Positions 5,581-9,383 of a DNA stretch of 9,383 nucleotides are shown in pieces (the stretch's first letter is position 1; each line of letters begins with the position of its first letter). A program made the position numbers and the translations under genes. The stretch comes from Planctomycetaceae bacterium (GTDB lineage Bacteria; Planctomycetota; Planctomycetia; Pirellulales; PALSA-1355), in contig SXHT01000157.1 of NCBI GenBank assembly GCA_005773095.1, forward strand, positions 1 to 9,383. The letters are read 5' to 3'. Below the pieces are notes generated by a model. It had not been told where the DNA came from. It did no database searches and was given only the letters and a program-made list of their open reading frames with translations.

Positions 5581-5809
5581 CGCCGGCGGGCGGTGATGGG
5601 TCAACCGCCAGTAACGATTGCGCCGGGGTGAATCGGTCCTGGCCCATGTTTAACAAGTGTCGGGGTTGCGGAGGCCGCAACAGCAATTCCCTGCGAGTTG
5701 CCTCTGAGTGGGGCCTGGGGCAGGATTGAATGACGGGGACGGGAAGCTGCGTACGTTGGACAGGAGTGGCGAAGTTCTCGCGGTGTGTGGCACAATCGGG
5801 TTGGTAAAG
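5581..5809. other. Gene-free intergenic stretch with one small hairpin
   Basis: No convincing gene on either strand. The only structure seen is GTTGCGG-AGG-CCGCAAC (5665-5681), a 7-bp stem with 3-nt loop. Any promoter for the minus-strand ligase should lie here, but I could not place one. Confidence 0.5.
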
Positions 5810-5935
5810 GTAACCGTTCACGGGTCGGGGACTGGCTCATTTTCCCGGCGAATTCGCCAGAGACGCATCGTTCGGTCAGGGAGGTTATCCAACGTGGTTC
5901 CCGGGAAAATGGGCCTGTCCCCCCTGTCTTGGCCC
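5810..5935. repeat. IS66-like MITE family, copy C (right terminus lost)
   Basis: The sequence follows copy B nearly base for base, from the GTAACCGTTCACGGG terminus through GGCGAATTCGCC and the TCCAACGTGGTTC segment to CTTGGCCC. After GGCCC (ending 5935) it diverges, where copy B continues into ATGAACGGTTAC, so the outer right inverted repeat is missing. The inner inverted arms match 20 of 22 bases, better than in copy B. No 8-bp duplication can be recognised. It is probably an old insertion cut by a deletion. Confidence 0.8.
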
Positions 5936-6034
5936 GCCACTCAAGAGCGTTGGAACCTCGGCGACGCGGGGGATCGGAACCACGAAGGACCCAGCGCGGC
6001 ATCGCTTCGCTTTGGCCGCAACCAAAATGCGTGA

Positions 6035-6341
6035 CAGTATTTACGACCTGTACTCCAGAAAAATTTGCGCAGCGTGCGAAGATTTATGACGTTAGCAGCG
6101 CAGCACAAAAATCAACGACGCGGGCATGCAATACGTAACTGAGCTCGTCGGACTCGAAGAGCTTGGTTTGTTTTTCACGGATATCAGCGACCAGGGCGCA
6201 GCGCATCTCAAACGGCCGCAAAACATTCAGAAGCTGGGCATTTCCGGCACTAAAATCACCGATGTAAGTTGCCGTACGCTCGTTCGATATATGATCCAAC
6301 CGAGGAACAAGAGAGTGAAAATGCGATCGAACGGATCGTAG
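6035..6341 (+). pseudogene. Decayed leucine-rich-repeat protein remnant
   Basis: One frame (from 6108) reads KINDAGMQYVTELVGLEEL and continues GLFFTDISDQGAAHLKR, then QNIQKLGISGTKITDV. That is two 23-24-residue leucine-rich repeats of the T-x-I-x-D-x-G type common in planctomycete proteins. Just upstream, a different frame (6035-6109) reads NLRSVRRFMTLAAQ, whose L/F/L spacing fits the preceding repeat. The two frames meet at an A5 run (6107-6111), suggesting a frameshift. After ITDV (about 6266) the LRR pattern ends and a nonrepetitive tail runs to a TAG at 6339-6341. No signal peptide, start with RBS or full LRR domain is present. A short ORF could begin at ATG 6126, but I favour a relic. 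The copy C element lies about 100 bp upstream. Confidence 0.6.
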
Positions 6342-6591
6342 CGTTCATTCTGGCGCGATATCCTCGAAGAAGCCGTGTCGAATTTCAGCCGACTCGTTTG
6401 CATTCTGGCCGGGGTGACCTAGAGTTCAGATACGCACGTCACCTCCGGGCAGATTGCGCTCCGCCGCAACCGGATCGCGCAACTGCCCACCACCACACCT
6501 GCAAAGCTCCACGTCCCAAGCTTTCGCGCGCGCTGCGGGGTTCAACTTGCCGGTGCTCGCCCGCCAACGCCTCATCTCAAGGGAGCCTGCC
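6342..6591. other. Leader region of the metalloprotease gene, no gene recognised
   Basis: A frame from 6269 reads SIYDPTEEQESENAIERIVAFILARY, which looks protein-like, but it lacks an RBS or recognisable family and may be part of the decayed locus before it. The rest (6420-6591) is GC-rich and holds the AAGGGAG ribosome binding site (6579-6585 region) of the protease gene. No clear promoter was found. Confidence 0.4.
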
Positions 6592-8361
6592 ATGTCGACA
6601 CGCACACTTTCTGCGATGGGGAACCGCACTGCAACGTCTCGCGCCGGCCGGCCACGCCGTCGGAAATTTCACGTGGAGCCGCTCGAAGCCCGGCTGATGA
6701 TGTACGCCGTCACCGGCTCGAAGTGGAGCAATCCGAATGTCTCGGTCAGCTTCCTGCCCGACGGCACGGCGACCGAAGGCTACGTCAGCAATCTGTTCGC
6801 CGAACTGGATGCCGTGGCGCCCCGCGATGTCTGGCAGCGAGAGATCGCGCGCTCCCTGCAGACCTGGGCCAACGTCTCGAAGCTGAACTTTCACTTCGTG
6901 ACGGACAACGGTTTGGCGTCGGGCACGTCCGGTTCGGCGCAAGGGGACAGCCGGTTCGGCGATATCCGGATCGGCGCCCATCCGCTCAGCAATGGCTACG
7001 TGGCCTACGCGTATTTCCCCAGCGGATCGACGTTGGGGGGCGACATCACGCTCAACCCGAATACGACCTTCAAGGTCGGCGCGTACTTGGACCTGTTTTC
7101 GACGATGCTCCACGAGGTCGGCCATTCGATCGGCCTGAACCACAGCACGTCGGGACCCATCATGTACGCCACGATCACGTCGGTCTACACGGGGCTGGCT
7201 GCCGACGACATAGCCGGAGCGCAAGCCATCTACGGCGCGCGACAGCACGACGCCTACGACGCCGCGGCCTCGAACGACACCTTCGCCACGGCGACCACCC
7301 TCTCGCTGGGCGGCGGGGGCGGCGCGACGCTGGCCGCCGATCTGACCAGTATGGTCGACGTCGACTACTACCGCGTGACGGCGCCCACCGGCGGCGACGG
7401 CACGCTGACCGTGTCGGTCGATGCCCGCGGCAAGAGCTTCCTGGCCCCGAAATTGTCGGTGTACGATGCGGCGGGCAACCTGGTGGCGTCGGCCGATGTG
7501 GGCTCGGCGTACGGCACGGTGGCCACGGTCAGCCTGAGTGGGCTCACCGCCGGGCAGGTCTATACGATCGTGGCCGACGGGGCCAGCGGCGATGCGTTTG
7601 GGATGGGCGCCTACACGTTGGCGGTGCAGGCCGGCGGGATCGTTGAGCCGCCGGCCCCCCCGCCTCCGCCGCCGCCGGCGATCGTCGCCGATATTTTTGA
7701 GAATAACGACACCGTTACTGCGGCGAAGTACCTGGGCAAGTTCAACAGCAACTCGCAGACCGGCCTGACCGTTCACAGCAGCTTGGATGTCGACTACATG
7801 CGATTCCAGGTTTCCAAGAGCGGTACGTTCCGTATCGCCACCAGTTTCACCAACGCGAACGGTAATCTGGATCTGATGGTGTATGATTCGACGCAGAACG
7901 TTCTGGCCACTTCCGCGACCAGCTTCGACACCGAAGCGGTGACCCTGAGCCTCTCTGCGGGCAAGTCGTACTATGTGAAAGTGGCCAGCCCCACCGGGGC
8001 CACCAACGTCTACGATCTGGCCATTGCGAAGTTGGGGGGCAAACCGAGCGGCAGCCGCTCGCGGCGGGCTCATTCGATGGGCGATGGAACCGAGGCCTTG
8101 GACACCGCGGCGGTCGACCGGCTTTACGGCGCCGCGCCCGCGGGACAGTTCCAGACGGCGAACTCGTCGGACCGGGACTCCGCGAAGAAGCTCGTGGCCC
8201 GAGACTATGTGCTGGCGCTCGCCCCGGTCGCGGTGGAACGGGTCCACCTGGCCGCTGCCGCCCTGTCTGGCGAAACGGCGAGCGAAGATTGGCTGAAGGT
8301 GCGCCGTGCGAGGCGTGGCGCCGTTCTCAAACCGGCCGTCGTGGCCGAGACTTGGGAATAG
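6592..8361 (+). CDS. Secreted metzincin (matrixin-like) zinc metalloprotease with two PPC domains
   Basis: Predicted exported zinc endopeptidase, 589 aa. Residues 22-37 carry the planctomycete N-terminal sorting motif (RRRKFHVEPLEARLMM) seen on secreted and surface proteins of this phylum. The catalytic domain (about 40-216) contains LHEVGHSIGLNHS with zinc ligands H174, H178 and H184, catalytic E175, and the Met-turn IMYA at M191, as in peptidase family M10. Two bacterial pre-peptidase C-terminal (PPC) domains follow: about 221-348 (VDYYRVTAPTGGDGTLTVSVD, PKLSVYDAAGNLVAS, YTLAV) and 367-481 (DVDYMRFQVSKSGTFRIAT, LDLMVYDSTQNVL, YYVKV), joined by a proline linker (352-363). The ~105-residue tail (484-589) is basic and unrecognised. 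ATG 6592 has AAGGGAG seven bases upstream and puts the sorting motif at a normal distance; an upstream TTG (6454) lacks support. Substrate unknown. Confidence 0.92.
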   Translation: MSTRTLSAMGNRTATSRAGRPRRRKFHVEPLEARLMMYAVTGSKWSNPNVSVSFLPDGTATEGYVSNLFAELDAVAPRDVWQREIARSLQTWANVSKLNFHFVTDNGLASGTSGSAQGDSRFGDIRIGAHPLSNGYVAYAYFPSGSTLGGDITLNPNTTFKVGAYLDLFSTMLHEVGHSIGLNHSTSGPIMYATITSVYTGLAADDIAGAQAIYGARQHDAYDAAASNDTFATATTLSLGGGGGATLAADLTSMVDVDYYRVTAPTGGDGTLTVSVDARGKSFLAPKLSVYDAAGNLVASADVGSAYGTVATVSLSGLTAGQVYTIVADGASGDAFGMGAYTLAVQAGGIVEPPAPPPPPPPAIVADIFENNDTVTAAKYLGKFNSNSQTGLTVHSSLDVDYMRFQVSKSGTFRIATSFTNANGNLDLMVYDSTQNVLATSATSFDTEAVTLSLSAGKSYYVKVASPTGATNVYDLAIAKLGGKPSGSRSRRAHSMGDGTEALDTAAVDRLYGAAPAGQFQTANSSDRDSAKKLVARDYVLALAPVAVERVHLAAAALSGETASEDWLKVRRARRGAVLKPAVVAETWE

Positions 8362-8445
8362 ATGCGAATCCCAACGGGTTTCCTTCGTTCAGCCGGGGTT
8401 CCGGCGCGGCCGCTACCCCGGGGTTGCTGGGCGGCGGGCCGAACT

Positions 8446-8463
8446 CAACCCTGTGCGGGGTTG
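8446..8463. repeat. Hairpin of REP-like family 2
   Basis: CAACCC-TGTGCG-GGGTTG, a 6-bp stem. It is a degenerate relative of the hairpin at 8485-8501, 39 bp farther on. Confidence 0.5.
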
Positions 8464-8484
8464 CATCGCCATGGCACGGGGATT

Positions 8485-8501
8485 CAACCCCTTCGGGGTT
8501 G
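8485..8501. repeat. Hairpin of REP-like family 2 (perfect)
   Basis: CAACCCC-TTC-GGGGTTG, a perfect 7-bp stem with a 3-nt loop, within GGGGATT...GGATG. It differs in stem sequence from the CCGCCC hairpins around the transposase but shares their 3-nt-loop design. Confidence 0.6.
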
Positions 8502-8525
8502 GATGTCTCTCGTGCGGGGAATCTA

Positions 8526-8558
8526 CCCAGGGTAGCTCGTGGACTCGCAACCGCTGGG
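8526..8558. repeat. Long-loop inverted repeat of REP-like family 2
   Basis: CCCAG (8526-8530) pairs with CTGGG (8554-8558) around GGTAGCTCG...CGCAACCG. From memory, similar CCCAGGGTAGCTCG...CGCAACCCTGGG blocks recur in planctomycete intergenic DNA next to hairpins like 8485-8501. The gap 8362-8609 thus holds repeats and no gene. Confidence 0.4.
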
Positions 8559-8609
8559 CCGGATGATTCAGTCCCGTTGGGATTGTTCTCGCACTCGACC
8601 ATTCCCGGG

Positions 8610-8664
8610 CGGCATCCAGGGGCTTGAAGCCCCTGGCAACACCCGCCCGCCCTCCGGGCGGAAA
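8610..8664. repeat. BIME-like unit, outer upstream direct copy
   Basis: This 55-bp block is a direct repeat of 9330-9383, nearly identical. It holds a 21-base palindrome (8616-8636: 9-bp stem CCAGGGGCT/AGCCCCTGG, TGA loop), then GCAACACCCG, then the REP hairpin CCGCCCTCCGGGCGG (8647-8661) and GAAA. A shortened REP, CGCCCTCCGGGCG, follows at 8698-8710. The same orientation as the downstream unit means the transposase gene lies between direct copies as well as between inverted ones. Confidence 0.8.
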
Positions 8665-8731
8665 AGGATGATTCGGACTCCCCGGGGCCCTTCGCCACGC
8701 CCTCCGGGCGAAGCCATTGGCTTCCCTTCCT

Positions 8732-8814
8732 CGCCCGGAGGGCGCACGATGGTAGCCAGGGACTTTCAGTCCCTGGCGGACGACCCCCCTACGACCAACC
8801 CGCCCGGAGGGCGG
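8732..8814. repeat. BIME-like unit, inner upstream copy (inverted)
   Basis: REP hairpin CGCCCGGAGGGCG (8732-8744), then a 10-bp perfect stem GCCAGGGACT/AGTCCCTGGC with TTC loop (8755-8777), then REP hairpin CCGCCCGGAGGGCGG (8800-8814). Read on the minus strand, this is the same REP-stem-REP order as at 9288-9380, down to the shared GTGCGCCCTCCGGGCG end. It finishes 13 bp before the transposase ATG, so it forms part of that gene's leader; the SD GGAG at 8817-8820 follows it directly. Confidence 0.8.
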
Positions 8815-8827
8815 ACGGAGCAGAGCG

Positions 8828-9280
8828 ATGCCGAGCGCGTACACGCAGAATTTCTATCACGCCGTCTTCAGCACCAAGGGACGGGCTCAGCTCATCACTG
8901 CCGATTTGGAGGAGCGTCTCTACCCCTTCATCGGCGGAATCCTGCGCGATCTACGCTGCGCGTTGTTGGCGATTGGCGGCATGCCGGACCACGTTCACCT
9001 GCTGGTCCGCTACCGCGCCGACCTGTCCCATTCCGAAATGCTTCGGCAAGTCAAGGGCCGGTCCTCAAAATGGATCCATGAGACGTTGCCGCAGCACGGC
9101 CGCTTCGCGTGGCAAGAAGGTTACGGCGGCTTTTCGGTCAGCAAGTCCGCCGTGCCCGAAGTCGAGGCCTACATCGCGCGGCAGAAGGAGCACCACCAGC
9201 GACTCGACTACAAGACGGAGTTTTTGGAGCTGCTCCGCCGGCATGGGATCGAGTTCGAAGCCAGCGAGGTATTCAAGTGA
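8828..9280 (+). CDS. REP-associated tyrosine transposase-like Y1/HUH protein (IS200-type fold)
   Basis: Small single-strand DNA endonuclease of the Y1_Tnp (IS200-like) family, 150 aa. TQNFYHAVFSTKGR (6-19) is the family's N-terminal strand and GMPDHVHLLV (51-60) holds the HUH metal-binding pair H55/H57. EVEAYIARQKEHH (111-123) holds the likely catalytic Tyr115 and Q119. FAWQEGYGGFSVS (94-106) is the typical strand before it. The gene starts at ATG 8828 with GGAG seven bases upstream and appears intact. It is not accompanied by TnpB or by typical IS200/IS605 ends; instead two-hairpin repeat units flank it as mirror images (8732-8814 and 9288-9380). That context favours a domesticated RAYT, which acts on REP hairpins, over a free insertion sequence. 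Its activity is inferred from the kept residues. Confidence 0.88.
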   Translation: MPSAYTQNFYHAVFSTKGRAQLITADLEERLYPFIGGILRDLRCALLAIGGMPDHVHLLVRYRADLSHSEMLRQVKGRSSKWIHETLPQHGRFAWQEGYGGFSVSKSAVPEVEAYIARQKEHHQRLDYKTEFLELLRRHGIEFEASEVFK

Positions 9281-9287
9281 GTCTCGC

Positions 9288-9380
9288 CCGCCCTCCGGGC
9301 GGAGGCAGGCAAAAGGCGAATGATGGGCTCGGCATCCAGGGGCTGGAAGCCCTGGCAACACCCGTGCGCCCTCCGGGCGG
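9288..9380. repeat. BIME-like unit, downstream copy
   Basis: REP hairpin CCGCCCTCCGGGCGG (9288-9302), a second stem CCAGGGGCT/AGCCCTGG with GGA loop and one bulged G (9336-9355), then REP hairpin CGCCCTCCGGGCGG (9367-9380). It begins 7 bp after the transposase stop. Part of it (9330-9383) directly repeats 8610-8664; as a whole it is the inverse of 8732-8814. The unit may continue past the window edge. Confidence 0.8.
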
Positions 9381-9383
9381 AAA

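Noticed and set aside
5131..5631. Plus-strand open frame opposite the ligase 5' end
   Set aside because: Gln/His/Arg-rich shadow translation. The minus strand has the membrane protein with an SD.
5788..5804. Sigma-54-like TGGCAC...TTGG
   Set aside because: The spacer between the two boxes is two bases too long and the second box lacks the GC of TTGC.
6454..6591. Upstream TTG start for the metalloprotease
   Set aside because: No RBS there, and it would bury the sorting motif. ATG 6592 has AAGGGAG at good spacing.
6269..6697. Open frame of 142 codons starting with TTG beside the LRR remnant
   Set aside because: The first ~30 residues look protein-like, but there is no RBS or known family, and it overlaps the well-supported protease start in another frame.
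6723..7646. Plus-strand open frame (307 codons) overlapping the metalloprotease in another frame
   Set aside because: Arg-rich, low-complexity translation, a shadow of the protease gene.
6577..8247. Long minus-strand open frame (556 codons) opposite the metalloprotease
   Set aside because: The plus strand encodes clear protease and PPC domains. The minus translation is Arg/Gly/His-rich without a recognisable fold and is expected from high third-position GC in the real gene.
8600..8820. Possible CRISPR array from repeated CCGCCC units
   Set aside because: Units alternate orientation, spacing is irregular, no constant-length spacers and no cas genes. This fits REP/BIME repeats.
8828..9280. 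Autonomous IS200/IS605 insertion sequence
   Set aside because: No tnpB, and flanks consist of mirror-image REP units, which fits a RAYT better. An IS200-type relic is not fully excluded.

Overview
The window looks like chromosomal DNA from a planctomycete, probably Pirellulales-like. I infer this from gene style, not from a marker gene. The signs are a soluble Hanks-type Ser/Thr kinase, a secreted protease with the planctomycete N-terminal sorting motif (FHVEPLEARLMM), a remnant of T-x-I-x-D-x-G leucine-rich repeats, wide GC-rich intergenic regions full of hairpin repeats, and several genes with weak or no Shine-Dalgarno (SD) sequence. No tRNA, rRNA or CRISPR array was seen.

Layout from left to right. 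The C-terminal part of a Ser/Thr protein kinase (2-622) is followed by a truncated copy of a small inverted-repeat element (696-770) and a Fur-family regulator (838-1284). A Bcp-type peroxiredoxin (1312-1782, minus) converges on the regulator across 27 bp that hold a hairpin. Between bcp and the divergent ribosome silencing factor rsfS (2138-2563) sits an intact 136-bp MITE-like element (1881-2016). It has GTAA-starting terminal inverted repeats and a perfect 8-bp target duplication, which is the IS66 signature. After a hairpin-rich spacer come a DegT/DnrJ/EryC1-type sugar aminotransferase (2798-4066) and, converging on it, an O-antigen ligase/polymerase-like membrane protein (4123-5523, minus). 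These two suggest surface-polysaccharide synthesis.

The stretch 5524-6591 is gene-poor. It holds a REP hairpin, a third copy of the MITE-like element (5810-5935, right terminus lost), and a decayed leucine-rich-repeat gene with an apparent frameshift at an A5 run. A secreted metzincin (matrixin-like) protease with two PPC domains follows (6592-8361).

The right end (8362-9383) is a repeat zone around a small Y1/HUH transposase of the REP-associated type (8828-9280). Two-hairpin repeat units flank that gene as mirror images, and extra copies lie farther upstream. The RAYT with its symmetric BIME-like cassette and the intact IS66-like MITE are the two most interesting structures. No novel multi-gene defence or metabolic system is evident: the genes are mostly single housekeeping or cell-surface genes separated by small mobile or repeated elements.
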